A stretch of DNA of 35,582 bases from an uncultured Woeseiaceae bacterium (lineage in GTDB: Bacteria; Pseudomonadota; Gammaproteobacteria; Steroidobacterales; Woeseiaceae). Location: positions 1-35,582 of the forward strand of contig CAMYIS010000294.1 in the NCBI GenBank assembly GCA_947258485.1, read 5' to 3'. How positions within the stretch are numbered: the first letter of the stretch is position 1; every line of letters begins with the position of its first letter. Of this stretch, positions 1 through 9,952 are shown one piece after another. Under the pieces are notes generated by a model. The model saw nothing but the letters and a program-made list of their open reading frames with translations. It did no database searches and was not told the origin of the DNA. The translations under genes and the position numbers were made by a program.

Positions 1-1
1 A

Positions 2-391
2 CTACGCGCCGAGCTGTCACGTGCCGGATTCGGTGACAGTGAAATCGAGCGCGCATTGCAGTGGCTGGATGGCCTGACAGATCAGCAGCAAAGCCTCGAC
101 TACGGTGGCCAGACCGGGTCCGGCATGCGCATCTACAACGACTTCGAACATGAAAGGCTGGATTCGTCATGTCGCGGCTACATGACCTATCTCGAGCAGA
201 TCGGCATTTTGTCGCCACCACAGCGCGAGATACTGGTAGATCGACTGTTGGCGCTGGAAACTGCAGATATTGACGTCGATCAGATCAAGTGGGTTGTTCT
301 CATGGTGCTGTTCAGCCAGCCCGGCCAGGAACTGGCCTACGCCCGCATGGAAGACCTTGTATTCGACGAAAGTTCGGGGTCAATCCACTAA
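2..391 (+). CDS. smg: Smg/DUF494 family protein, 5'-truncated by window edge
   Basis: Frame is open from base 2 (LRAELSRAGFGDSEIERALQWLDGL...), ends ...MEDLVFDESSGSIH; located directly upstream of topA as in many gammaproteobacteria. Confidence 0.85.
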   Translation, partial: LRAELSRAGFGDSEIERALQWLDGLTDQQQSLDYGGQTGSGMRIYNDFEHERLDSSCRGYMTYLEQIGILSPPQREILVDRLLALETADIDVDQIKWVVLMVLFSQPGQELAYARMEDLVFDESSGSIH

Positions 392-438
392 GTCCGGAAC
401 TGCGACAACTTGACACGTAGCTAACAAGCCTGTAATTG

Positions 439-470
439 AACCGCGGCACCGTCCGCGGTTTTATTTTTTT
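439..470 (+). terminator. Intrinsic terminator-like hairpin between smg and topA
   Basis: AACCGCGG-CACCGT-CCGCGGTT followed by TTATTTTTTT. Confidence 0.8.
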
Positions 471-487
471 GGGACCCCAAATACACG

Positions 488-2941
488 ATGTCAAAGAATC
501 TCGTTATTGTTGAATCGCCGGCCAAGGCGAAAACGATCAGCAAGTACCTGGGCAAGGACTTCGACGTCTTGGCTTCCTATGGCCATGTCCGGGATCTTGT
601 GCCCAAAGAAGGCGCCGTCGATACCGAAAACCAGTTTTCAATGAAGTACCAGGTCATTGAACGCAACGAGAAGCATGTCAAGGCGATTATCCGCGCCCTG
701 AAGAAAGCCGATGCCCTGTACCTCGCAACTGACCCGGATCGCGAGGGCGAAGCTATTTCGTGGCATCTGATTGAGTTGCTCAAGGAAAAGAAGGTCCTTG
801 ATTCGAAGGACGTGCACCGCGTCGTCTTTCATGAAATTACGAAACAGGCGGTGCAAGAAGCTGTCGCCAACCCGCGCGAGCTATCCGGCGACCTGATCGG
901 TGCGCAACAGGCTCGCCGCGCGCTCGACTACCTCGTAGGATTCAACCTCTCACCGCTTCTGTGGAAGAAGGTCCAGCGGGGCCTTTCCGCCGGTCGCGTG
1001 CAGAGCCCCGCCCTGCGCATGATTGTCGAGCGTGAGCTCGAAATCGAAGCATTCAAGGCACGCGAATACTGGACGATCGAAGCCGACGTCAGCAAGAACG
1101 AACAACCGTTCGTGTCACGGCTGGTCAGCTATAAGGGCGACAAGGTCGAGCAGTTCAGTTTTGAAAACGAAGTGGCAGCTCGCGATGTCGAAAAGACAAT
1201 TCTCGATGCCGCACAGGGACAGCTCGATGTTGTCAGCGTCGCGAAGAAACAGCGGCGTCGAAATCCCGCCGCGCCGTTCACTACCTCGACTTTGCAGCAG
1301 GAAGCATCTCGTAAACTCGGGTTCAATACCCAGCGCACCATGCGCGTCGCACAAAAACTTTACGAGGGCATCGAGCTACCCGGCGAAGGGCTTGTCGGCC
1401 TTATCTCCTACATGCGTACCGACTCAGTGACACTCGCCGACCTCGCCGTCAACGAGATTCGCGAGGTCATTGCAGCGCGTTACGGCAGTGAGAATGTCCC
1501 CGACGCACCGCGCGCTTTCAAAAACAAGTCCAAGAATGCCCAGGAAGCGCATGAAGCGATTCGTCCGACCTCGGTCGCGTACATACCCGATGAGATCAAG
1601 GGATCTCTCGACAAGGACCAGCACAAACTCTATGCGCTGATATGGAAGCGCACGATGGCTTGCCAGATGGTGCCCGCCGTGTTCGATACCGTTGCCATCG
1701 AAATGGCCGCCGGCAGTGAAGATCAGGGCCACCGCCTGCGCGCCAACGGCTCGGTTCTGGTCGAGCCGGGCTTCATGGCCGTCTACCAGGAGGGCAGGGA
1801 CGATTCAAAAGAAGACGATAGCGACCGGCTGCTGCCCGAGGTCGCTGAAGGCGATACGATCAAGCTCGAAGAATTACGCCCCGAACAGCATTTCACGGAA
1901 CCACCGCCGCGCTTTACTGAAGCAAGCCTCGTCAAGGCACTCGAGGAGTACGGCATCGGCAGGCCTTCAACGTACGCCAACATCATTGCGACGCTCAAGA
2001 ATCGTGAGTACGTCGAAATGGATGCCAAGCGTTTCATCCCGACCGACATTGGCCGAATCGTCAACGGTTTCCTGACCGAGCATTTCACGCAGTATGTCGA
2101 CTACGACTTCACGGCGAAACTCGAGGACGATCTCGACCTCGTGTCGCTTGGCAAGAAGGAATGGGTACCATTGCTCGAACATTTCTGGCGACCATTCCAC
2201 AAGCTCTGCGAGGAAAAGGAAACGTCAGTCACTCGTGAACAGGTTGCGCAGGCGCGGGAACTAGGTACTGACCCGAAAAGCGGCAAGCCGGTTACCGTGC
2301 GCATGGGCCGCTACGGTCCGTTCGTGCAGATAGGTACCAAGGACGACGAGGAGAAACCGAAGTTCGCAGGTTTGCGGCCTGGCCAGAAGATGAACGAGAT
2401 CGACCTCGAGACAGCGATGGCCCTGTTCAAGTTGCCGCGAAAGCTCGGCGAAACGCCCGACGGGCTGGCGGTATCGGCAAGCATCGGTCGCTTCGGCCCG
2501 TACATTCGCTACGGCGACAAGTACGTATCGATTCGTGGCGGCGAAGAAAGCAACGACGATCCGTATACGATCGAGTTGCCGCGAGCGCTCGAGCTTATCG
2601 AGGCCAAGAAGATAGAAGATGCGAACCGGATTATTCAGGACTTCGAGGATGAGGGCATCCAGGTACTCAATGGGCGTTATGGCCCGTACATAACCGACAA
2701 ATCGAAAAACGCCCGCGTACCAAAGGACCGGGAACCGAAGTCACTGACACTCGAAGAATGTAAGGAACTGCTGGCAGCCGCGCCAGAACGTGGCCGCCGC
2801 GGCAAGAAGAAAGTCACAAAAAAGAAACCCGCGAAGAAAGCGGCCAAGAAAAGAGTAACGAAGAAAAAAGCCAAAAAGAAGACAAAGAAAAAGGCCGTCC
2901 GGAAGAAGCCAGCGACGAAAGCGAAGAAAAAAAGCGGCTGA
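488..2941 (+). CDS. topA: DNA topoisomerase I with lysine-rich C-terminal tail
   Basis: MSKNLVIVESPAKAKTISKYLG Toprim start, TDPDREGEAI, active-site region SYMRTDS, repeated GRYGPF/GRFGPY modules. Confidence 0.97.
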   Translation: MSKNLVIVESPAKAKTISKYLGKDFDVLASYGHVRDLVPKEGAVDTENQFSMKYQVIERNEKHVKAIIRALKKADALYLATDPDREGEAISWHLIELLKEKKVLDSKDVHRVVFHEITKQAVQEAVANPRELSGDLIGAQQARRALDYLVGFNLSPLLWKKVQRGLSAGRVQSPALRMIVERELEIEAFKAREYWTIEADVSKNEQPFVSRLVSYKGDKVEQFSFENEVAARDVEKTILDAAQGQLDVVSVAKKQRRRNPAAPFTTSTLQQEASRKLGFNTQRTMRVAQKLYEGIELPGEGLVGLISYMRTDSVTLADLAVNEIREVIAARYGSENVPDAPRAFKNKSKNAQEAHEAIRPTSVAYIPDEIKGSLDKDQHKLYALIWKRTMACQMVPAVFDTVAIEMAAGSEDQGHRLRANGSVLVEPGFMAVYQEGRDDSKEDDSDRLLPEVAEGDTIKLEELRPEQHFTEPPPRFTEASLVKALEEYGIGRPSTYANIIATLKNREYVEMDAKRFIPTDIGRIVNGFLTEHFTQYVDYDFTAKLEDDLDLVSLGKKEWVPLLEHFWRPFHKLCEEKETSVTREQVAQARELGTDPKSGKPVTVRMGRYGPFVQIGTKDDEEKPKFAGLRPGQKMNEIDLETAMALFKLPRKLGETPDGLAVSASIGRFGPYIRYGDKYVSIRGGEESNDDPYTIELPRALELIEAKKIEDANRIIQDFEDEGIQVLNGRYGPYITDKSKNARVPKDREPKSLTLEECKELLAAAPERGRRGKKKVTKKKPAKKAAKKRVTKKKAKKKTKKKAVRKKPATKAKKKSG

Positions 2942-2951
2942 GGACTGAGTC

Positions 2952-3518
2952 ATGATGTTTGTTACGCGTGCCGCTGAAGTCCTGCTGGGCGGTGGCGTCA
3001 TCGCGTATCCGACTGAGGGCGTGTTCGGCCTGGGATGCCTTCCGGATGACATCATGGCCGTTGAGCGACTGCTGGACATCAAGAATCGCGATGCGGCAAA
3101 AGGTCTTATCCTCATCGCATCAAACTTCGAACAACTCGACGGGTGGGTTTCCTTGCCCGACAGGTCGACCCTGCCTTTACCTGACCCGGCACATCCCGTG
3201 ACCTGGATAGTGCCACCCGGCCCGCGCGTACACCCGATGGTTCGCGGCGAGCATCCCGGACTCGCCGTCCGCCTCACGACTAACCCGGTTGCCGCCGCAA
3301 TCTGTGATGCCGTCGCATCTCCAATCGTGTCCACCAGCGCGAACCTCAGCGGCAAGCCCACGGCACGCAATCGCTTCGTCCTTCGCCGTCAATTTGGCGC
3401 TCGTGTAGACTACATCGTTCCCGGTAACTGTGGACCCGCTTCGGGTGCTTCGGAGATTCGGGACCTGACGAGCGGCAAGGTGCTGCGGGCTGGATGGCCA
3501 AGCACAATTCGCTCGTGA
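2952..3518 (+). CDS. tsaC: Threonylcarbamoyl-AMP synthase (YrdC/TsaC); last ~7 residues probably altered by a junction with hemF
   Basis: [46 protein letters not shown] motifs. Confidence 0.9.
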   Translation: MMFVTRAAEVLLGGGVIAYPTEGVFGLGCLPDDIMAVERLLDIKNRDAAKGLILIASNFEQLDGWVSLPDRSTLPLPDPAHPVTWIVPPGPRVHPMVRGEHPGLAVRLTTNPVAAAICDAVASPIVSTSANLSGKPTARNRFVLRRQFGARVDYIVPGNCGPASGASEIRDLTSGKVLRAGWPSTIRS

Positions 3519-4329
3519 CGCCTGGGAACGGCCGGGCGGCGGAGGCGGCGAAAGCCGCGTGATGACCGGCGGTGACGTGTTCGAGCAGGCCGGCGTCGGT
3601 TTTTCGCACGTGTTTGGAGACCAGATGCCGGCATCAGCCACCAGGACGAGGCCCGAGCTGGCCGGAAAACGCTTCCAGGCCGTCGGTGTTTCGCTCGTGC
3701 TGCATCCCAACAATCCCTATGTTCCGACAACGCATGCGAACCTGCGGTTCTTTACGGCTGGCGAACGACAACCCGTTTGGTGGTTCGGCGGTGGCTTCGA
3801 CCTCACGCCTTATTATCCGTTTCATGAAGATGTACTGCACTGGCACCGCACGGCGAGAGCGGCCTGCGAGCCTTACGGCGAGGACTTGTACCCGCGTTAC
3901 AAAGAGTGGTGCGACAAATACTTTTATCTGAAGCATCGAAATGAAACGCGTGGCGTGGGCGGGCTGTTTTTCGATGACGTCAATGAACAGGGTTTCGACA
4001 AGAGTTTCGCGTTCCTGCAGTCGGTAGGCGACAGTTTCCTGCGGGGCTATCAACCCATCGTCGAGAAACGCCTCGCACATCCTTATGGCGACAGGCAGCG
4101 CAACTTTCAACTTTACCGGCGCGGCCGATACGTCGAATTTAACCTGCTCTATGATCGCGGCACGCTGTTTGGCCTTCAGTCGGGTGGGCGAACCGAATCC
4201 ATTCTCATGTCTCTGCCACCACAGGTTCGCTGGGCCTACAACTGGCATCCCGAGCCGGGATCGGCGGAAGAAAAACTGTACCGCAACTACCTTGAGCCGC
4301 ACGACTGGCTCGGAGAACCTGATCGCTGA
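3469..4329 (+). CDS. hemF: Aerobic coproporphyrinogen III oxidase; 5' end disrupted or missing
   Basis: [55 protein letters not shown]. Conserved residues ([23 protein letters not shown]) are encoded in frame upstream of the first usable ATG (3559); the frame is closed by a TGA at 3466-3468 with no ATG/GTG/TTG before 3556. Confidence 0.9.
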   Translation, partial: RAARCCGLDGQAQFARDAWERPGGGGGESRVMTGGDVFEQAGVGFSHVFGDQMPASATRTRPELAGKRFQAVGVSLVLHPNNPYVPTTHANLRFFTAGERQPVWWFGGGFDLTPYYPFHEDVLHWHRTARAACEPYGEDLYPRYKEWCDKYFYLKHRNETRGVGGLFFDDVNEQGFDKSFAFLQSVGDSFLRGYQPIVEKRLAHPYGDRQRNFQLYRRGRYVEFNLLYDRGTLFGLQSGGRTESILMSLPPQVRWAYNWHPEPGSAEEKLYRNYLEPHDWLGEPDR

Positions 4330-4536
4330 TCTCTTTTGCTCCCGCCGTGGAGGACCGGTGACCGATCCCACCTCCGCCGAAACTTTTTTAGCTTGCCGTA
4401 CTGCGAGCGTGGGCCGATTATCTCGCGCGAGCATTCAAGAGCTTTGCAGGTCTGGCGCAATATTTTGCCATCGAAAGGCATGTGAGGTTAATGTAGGTTG
4501 CTCCAGACTGATAAAAGAACAACTAGGGGTGTTTAC

Positions 4537-5670
4537 ATGATTTTCCGTACACGAAGCGGCAGCGCGTTGGCGCGCTTCCTCCTTTCGTTCGCAGTAACTC
4601 TTGGGGTGGTAACTGTCGCAAACGCACAAACCTACCTCATTGGCATCAACAATATCGGCAACGCCATCGTTATTGAACAGGCCAAACCAGAATACCCCGC
4701 GGACCAAGTGCGCAGGCGCCAGGAGGGCTGGGTCAGAATGCACTTTGTCGTTACCGCGGATGGAAGAGCCACGGATCCGGTCATTATCGATTCCAGCGGT
4801 GGGGTGGAATTTGAGGAAGCAGCCCGCAAAGCAGCTGGCGAATGGCGTTTCGAGCCGCCCGAATCTGGGGCCGAGCTACCCAATAACCTTGCCAATATCC
4901 GCACCCGTATCCGTCGCGGCAAGGACGCTCCCAGCTCGGAATTCATTCGCGACTATCGCCGTATTGTCATCCAGGTCAACGGTCAGCAAATTGAAAACGC
5001 ACGGACTTTGTCTGATGAAACCCGCCGAAAGGGTGGCTGGAATCTTTACGAATCCACATTGCTCTGGTTGCTCGTCGGTCGCATCGAGGGCGCCGAGGGT
5101 GGCGCGATTGAAAAGCTCGAGGCTTATCGGCGGGCATTATCTATCGCAACGCCCCTGTCGCTCGGCGACAATGATCGCCTCGGATTGCTCGGGAGAATCT
5201 TTGCGCTTCAGGACGAACACCATCATTACGCCGACGCAAAGCGCACCTATGCACGAATGAAAAAACTTGATGAAAGCAGTGAACTGGTTGCGACACTTGC
5301 ACCGCGAGCTGCTGAAATAGCCGCCATGATGGGCTCCGAGGCAATCCTGAGCGCCCGCGCGACTATATATAATCCCTGCAATTGCGCCGAGGGAACGCCA
5401 CTTTGGTACTATCGACCTGCCCGTAGAACATTCTCTTTTGCCAATCTCAGTGGTAACGTCACTAGCTTTGAAGCACGGTGCGAAACGAATCGCATCCGCG
5501 GCGATGTTGAAGAAGGCCCGTCGTGGACGCTCGCACCTGAATGGGGCAGCTGCCGCGTGTTTGTCTTCGGTGAAGATGGTGCAAGCTTCGATTTTATCGA
5601 GCACCTGGATGACAACCATGACGACAACGCTCGGGAGCCTGCCGTCGCGAGGAGCCATGTCCTGGATTGA
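4537..5670 (+). CDS. Secreted protein with TonB C-terminal-like domain
   Basis: Signal-peptide-like N-terminus (MIFRTRSGSALARFLLSFAVTLGVVTVANAQ); PEYPADQVRRRQEGWVRMHFVVTADGRATDPVIIDSSG...AAGEWRFEPP matches the TonB-C pattern. Confidence 0.75.
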   Translation: MIFRTRSGSALARFLLSFAVTLGVVTVANAQTYLIGINNIGNAIVIEQAKPEYPADQVRRRQEGWVRMHFVVTADGRATDPVIIDSSGGVEFEEAARKAAGEWRFEPPESGAELPNNLANIRTRIRRGKDAPSSEFIRDYRRIVIQVNGQQIENARTLSDETRRKGGWNLYESTLLWLLVGRIEGAEGGAIEKLEAYRRALSIATPLSLGDNDRLGLLGRIFALQDEHHHYADAKRTYARMKKLDESSELVATLAPRAAEIAAMMGSEAILSARATIYNPCNCAEGTPLWYYRPARRTFSFANLSGNVTSFEARCETNRIRGDVEEGPSWTLAPEWGSCRVFVFGEDGASFDFIEHLDDNHDDNAREPAVARSHVLD

Positions 5671-6217
5671 AGAAGTTGAGGTCAGCGAAGCCGAAGGCAA
5701 ACTGGCAGAGATGTACGCCGCGCTAATCAAGCAGCGCGGCAAGGTCTCTAACATTCTCAAGGTTCACAGCCTCAACCCAGACGCAATGGGCGACCATCTC
5801 GACCTCTATATGACGTTGATGTTCGGCAAGTCCGGGCTCAGTCGGGCTGAACGTGAGGCGGTTGCCGTCGTAGTTTCCGCGAACAACGACTGTGAGTATT
5901 GTGTCAGCCATCACATTGAGGCGCTAAAACGCTACATTGACGACGAAGAAACGCTAACCATGCTTATGACGTCGGACGGGCTGGAAACGCTCGAGCCGCG
6001 CCTGAGTAATATTGTGCGCCACGCAGAGAAACTCACTACGGCGCCCGTAGCGATGACCGACAGTGATCTGGATGAACTTCGCGCCGAGGGCCTATCGGAC
6101 AGAGATATTCTCGACCTCACGCTGATCGTCTCGTATTTCAATTTCGTTAATCGCATTGCCCTGGGCCTGGGCGTCACGTTCTCTGCCGACGAATTGAGCG
6201 GCTACCGCGACGATTGA
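5657..6217 (+). CDS. AhpD-like / carboxymuconolactone decarboxylase-family peroxidase-related protein
   Basis: LSRAEREAVAVVVSANNDCEYCVSHH contains the CxxC...H AhpD core; overlaps the 3' end of the preceding ORF. Confidence 0.85.
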   Translation: MSWIEEVEVSEAEGKLAEMYAALIKQRGKVSNILKVHSLNPDAMGDHLDLYMTLMFGKSGLSRAEREAVAVVVSANNDCEYCVSHHIEALKRYIDDEETLTMLMTSDGLETLEPRLSNIVRHAEKLTTAPVAMTDSDLDELRAEGLSDRDILDLTLIVSYFNFVNRIALGLGVTFSADELSGYRDD

Positions 6218-6231
6218 TTAGCGGCCGGCCG

Positions 6232-9200
6232 ATGAGACGCTTTCGCTTACAGCTGACCTGCGGCCTGCTGCTGCTCTCTGCAGCATCCATGGCGCAGACG
6301 GAGTCATCGCTGCGCGACGCAGGCGCGATCCCGGTACGTCTTGCCGGCAGCGAAGATCCGGCAGCAGCCCGGGTTTACATTGTGCAGCTGCGAGCGCCAT
6401 CGATCGCAGCACACCATGCCAGCCAGCTTAAGGCAGTCGCGCCCACCGCGACCATGAAACTGAAACCTCGCCTCGACAGGACCAGCGCCGCGGTTGAAGC
6501 CTACGGGAAGGAACTGGCAAACGAGCAAGACCGGGTACTCAGCAAAGCCGGTCCCGGTACCCAGAAAATCTACAGCTACCAATATGGCCTCAACGGATTC
6601 GCGGCCAGCATGAGCGTGGCACAGGCCCAGAAACTCGAAAACATGCCCGAGGTGCTCAATGTGTGGGAGGACGAGATCCGTCCCATGGCATTGCGTTACA
6701 GCCCGACGTTCCTGGGCCTCTTCGATAACGACGTCGGCCTGAGAAGCACGCAGGGCCTCGACGGCGAAGGCATCATAATTGGCGTGATTGACAGCGGCGT
6801 CGCGCCCGAACACCCGGCACTTCGCGATACCCGCGAGGCAGATCGCCCGAGACTATGCCGTGGCAGCTGGGCGGAAACCACGCTGCTCGGGCAGTGGCTT
6901 TGTCGGCGCTTCAGAAAGCTCCCCGACACACTGGTTTTTGAAGCGCCAGAGAACTGGAACGGCGCGTGCGAGTCCGGCGAACAGTTCGCCGATACAGATT
7001 GCAACAACAAGCTTGTCGGTGCGCGCTGGTTTATCGAAGGTGCGCTCGAATCCGGTCCCATCGATGACGGTGAAATCCGCTCTGCGCGCGACGTGGATGG
7101 ACACGGCACGCACACCGCAACTATTGCCGTCGGCAACCGCAGCAGCGCATCAATTTTCGGCACATCGATCGGTGACCTGGAAGGCATTGCACCGAAGGCT
7201 CGTGTCGCCGCTTATAAAGCCTGTTGGCTGCGTCCCGGCGCAACGCGTGCGAGTTGCAACACGTCCGATCTTGTTAATGCGATCGATGCAGCGGTCGCCG
7301 ATGGAGTCGACATCATCAGCTACTCTATCGGCAGTTCTTTACGAAGAATTACTGCGCCCGACGATGTCGCGCTCATGGCGGCGACGAAAGCCGGCGTGCT
7401 ATCCGTGGTGGCCGCAGGTAACGACGGGCCGAATCTGAGGACGATCGGCTCACCGGCCGGCGGGCCATGGGTCATCACGGCCGCCGCCTCGAGTCGTGAC
7501 GGAGAATCGTCAGTCGAAGCGCTGCAAATAACGGCACCACCAGCGCTGGCTGGCAAGTACGCGACCAAAGAAGCCAATTTTACGCCGCCGCTGCAGGACA
7601 GTGACCCGATTGAAGCCAGGCTCGTTCTCGTTGACGACGATGACGATTCACTGCCGGACGGATCGAGCGGCACGCCGTCGGATGCTTGCCAGGCACTTGT
7701 GAACGGCGATGACATCAGCGGTAACATTGCCCTGATCCAGCGCACGGGCTGTCTTTTCGAAGACATGGTGAAAAACGCTGCAGATGCCGGTGCGATTGCA
7801 GCAGTCGTTTACAACATTGCAGGCGACCCTATCGTCATGAACGGTACGGAAGGCCTGTCCGACATCCCGGCAGTCATGATTGGACAGGCCGACGCCAACC
7901 TGATTCTTGCCGAGCTTGACGCCGGCAACGACGTCACGGTCGTTCTTGACAAGGGATTCCTCTTGACGACCGACGATACCGGCAACGTAATGGCATCCTT
8001 CTCCGCCCGTGGCCCGGCTCCCGTTGCCGACGTCCTCAAACCAGACGTCACAGCGCCGGGCATCAACATACTGGCCGGGTTCACACCTGACGCCGCCAAT
8101 GCGGCATCGGGTGAGAACTACGCTTTCCTGAGCGGTACGTCGATGGCGACGCCACACGTCGCCGGCGTCGCCGCATTGCTGCTGCAAGAACACCCGGATT
8201 GGACGCCGTCCGCCATCAAGTCGGCGTTGATGACAACGGCGCGGCGCGACGTCCGCGCTTCGGCGGGCTTAAGCGATGCCAGTCCTTTCGATTTCGGCGC
8301 CGGTCATATTGCGCCGAACGGGGCCGTCGACCCCGGCCTGGTTTTTGACGTAAGCGACGATGAGTTCGACGCGTTTGCGTGCGGTACCGAATCACCGGCC
8401 GTCTCGTCGACGCGCTGTGACGAGCTCGCGGCAGCCGGCCTGTCGTTCGCGGCCGTGGCACTCAATCAACCCTCCATCGCCGTCTCCGAACTTACAAGCC
8501 AACAGACGGTACAACGACGGGTGACTAACGTCAGCGACGAAGCGGATTCCTACGCGATCACAATTTCTGCACCGCCCGGGATGAACGTCGATGTGAATCC
8601 GCCGAGCCTGTCTTTGGGCTCCGGCGAATCGGCCAACTACGATGTTACGCTCACCTACCTGTCCGGGCCTCTCGACCTGTGGCGCTTCGGTTCGCTGACG
8701 TGGTCAAGTGCAACGCGTGACGTTTATAGCCCGATCGCCGTGAAGCCCGCATCGGTCTCTGCGCCAGGCGAGATAACGACGTTCGGTGGTACCGGCACCA
8801 CGAGCTTTGAGGTCGAGTTTGGTTACGACGGTGGTTATTCGCCCGGCGTTCACGGCCTTAACCTGCCGCTCATCCTGAACGGCTTTGTCGATAACGATCC
8901 CACGAAGACGTTTTCGTTTAGAGACACGGATGGTGTGACGGCGCATGTCATCTCGGTGCCAGCCGATCAGCTCTACCTGCGATTCTCCTTGTTCGACGCG
9001 CTGACGGACGGGGAGGATGACCTCGACATGTACGTGTACTACTGCGGCGCTGACGGCACGAGCTGTCGCAAGATCGGTGAGAGCGGCGAACCGACGTCGG
9101 AGGAGCAGTTCGACGTGTTTCGCCCGGCAGCCGGTCTCTATAACGTGCTCATCCATGGATTCGAGACTGACCAGGTATCCGGCGGTCCCGGCGCGAACTA

Positions 9201-9405
9201 CCAGCTGCTCGGTTGGGCCATCGGTATCGTCGACGACAAGGGCAATATGAGTGCATCAGGGCCAGCGTTCGTGAGCCCCGGCACAACGGCGGATGTGACC
9301 ATCAATTGGTCCGGCCTGACCTCGAACGCAATCTACCTGGGCGGCATCTCGCATAACACGCCTCAAGGCCTGTCCGGGCTGACGATCATCACAATTGGTA
9401 ACTGA
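6232..9405 (+). CDS. Secreted S8 subtilisin-like serine protease with PA domain and C-terminal extension
   Basis: Signal peptide; catalytic motifs IIIGVIDSGVAPEHPAL (Asp), DVDGHGTHTATI (His), FLSGTSMATPHVAGVAALL (Ser). Confidence 0.93.
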   Translation: MRRFRLQLTCGLLLLSAASMAQTESSLRDAGAIPVRLAGSEDPAAARVYIVQLRAPSIAAHHASQLKAVAPTATMKLKPRLDRTSAAVEAYGKELANEQDRVLSKAGPGTQKIYSYQYGLNGFAASMSVAQAQKLENMPEVLNVWEDEIRPMALRYSPTFLGLFDNDVGLRSTQGLDGEGIIIGVIDSGVAPEHPALRDTREADRPRLCRGSWAETTLLGQWLCRRFRKLPDTLVFEAPENWNGACESGEQFADTDCNNKLVGARWFIEGALESGPIDDGEIRSARDVDGHGTHTATIAVGNRSSASIFGTSIGDLEGIAPKARVAAYKACWLRPGATRASCNTSDLVNAIDAAVADGVDIISYSIGSSLRRITAPDDVALMAATKAGVLSVVAAGNDGPNLRTIGSPAGGPWVITAAASSRDGESSVEALQITAPPALAGKYATKEANFTPPLQDSDPIEARLVLVDDDDDSLPDGSSGTPSDACQALVNGDDISGNIALIQRTGCLFEDMVKNAADAGAIAAVVYNIAGDPIVMNGTEGLSDIPAVMIGQADANLILAELDAGNDVTVVLDKGFLLTTDDTGNVMASFSARGPAPVADVLKPDVTAPGINILAGFTPDAANAASGENYAFLSGTSMATPHVAGVAALLLQEHPDWTPSAIKSALMTTARRDVRASAGLSDASPFDFGAGHIAPNGAVDPGLVFDVSDDEFDAFACGTESPAVSSTRCDELAAAGLSFAAVALNQPSIAVSELTSQQTVQRRVTNVSDEADSYAITISAPPGMNVDVNPPSLSLGSGESANYDVTLTYLSGPLDLWRFGSLTWSSATRDVYSPIAVKPASVSAPGEITTFGGTGTTSFEVEFGYDGGYSPGVHGLNLPLILNGFVDNDPTKTFSFRDTDGVTAHVISVPADQLYLRFSLFDALTDGEDDLDMYVYYCGADGTSCRKIGESGEPTSEEQFDVFRPAAGLYNVLIHGFETDQVSGGPGANYQLLGWAIGIVDDKGNMSASGPAFVSPGTTADVTINWSGLTSNAIYLGGISHNTPQGLSGLTIITIGN

Positions 9406-9429
9406 CCGCACCCGTCAACGAAGGTCAGC

Positions 9430-9870
9430 CTAGGTCAGCCAGCCTTTTGCTTTCGCAGACCATGAATACCAGATCTCAACGAGGCAAATGACGAACACGA
9501 CAGACGGCAGGTACAAAGCGCTGTTTCCCCACACGCCCTTCCAGTCACTCAGTATGAACGCGTTGAAATCCTGCACCAGGACGGCGACAAAAGACAAAAT
9601 GAAGAACGGCAAGGCGAGCGCCTTTCGCATCAGAAGCAGCGCGGCAGCGATCACACCGGCCGTAACTGCAATTGCATAAGCCGAGGTCGCCCAGGCCGGC
9701 TCGTTCATCATCCACGCCTGCTGTGCCTCTGTGAAATTCTCGGCCATTACTTCAGGGGTCATCGTGACCTGCGTGTAGTAACCAAACAGTCCGAGCAAGT
9801 TCCAGAGCAAAAATATGACGCCTAATACCCAGAACGAAGTCGGCAGTTTACCGTTCAGTGCATCAATCAT
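9430..9870 (-). CDS. Small integral membrane protein of unknown function
   Basis: Complete ORF with about four hydrophobic segments (FWVLGVIFLLWNLLGLFGYY..., TAGVIAAALLLM..., LPFFILSFVAVLV..., LPSVVFVICLVEIWY). Confidence 0.75.
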   Translation of the reverse strand: MIDALNGKLPTSFWVLGVIFLLWNLLGLFGYYTQVTMTPEVMAENFTEAQQAWMMNEPAWATSAYAIAVTAGVIAAALLLMRKALALPFFILSFVAVLVQDFNAFILSDWKGVWGNSALYLPSVVFVICLVEIWYSWSAKAKGWLT

Positions 9871-9952
9871 GGTGAATCCCTCTTATTCGGTTTATTCGCG
9901 GGAAAGACCAGATATACAACCTGAAATGCCTCCATTGCAAGCGTGTCGCACG

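Noticed and set aside
2741-3370. 209-aa minus-strand ORF
   Set aside because: Antisense to the topA tail and tsaC; no recognisable domain and explained by GC-rich coding bias.
3634-4434. 266-aa minus-strand ORF
   Set aside because: Antisense to hemF, whose sense frame is unambiguous.
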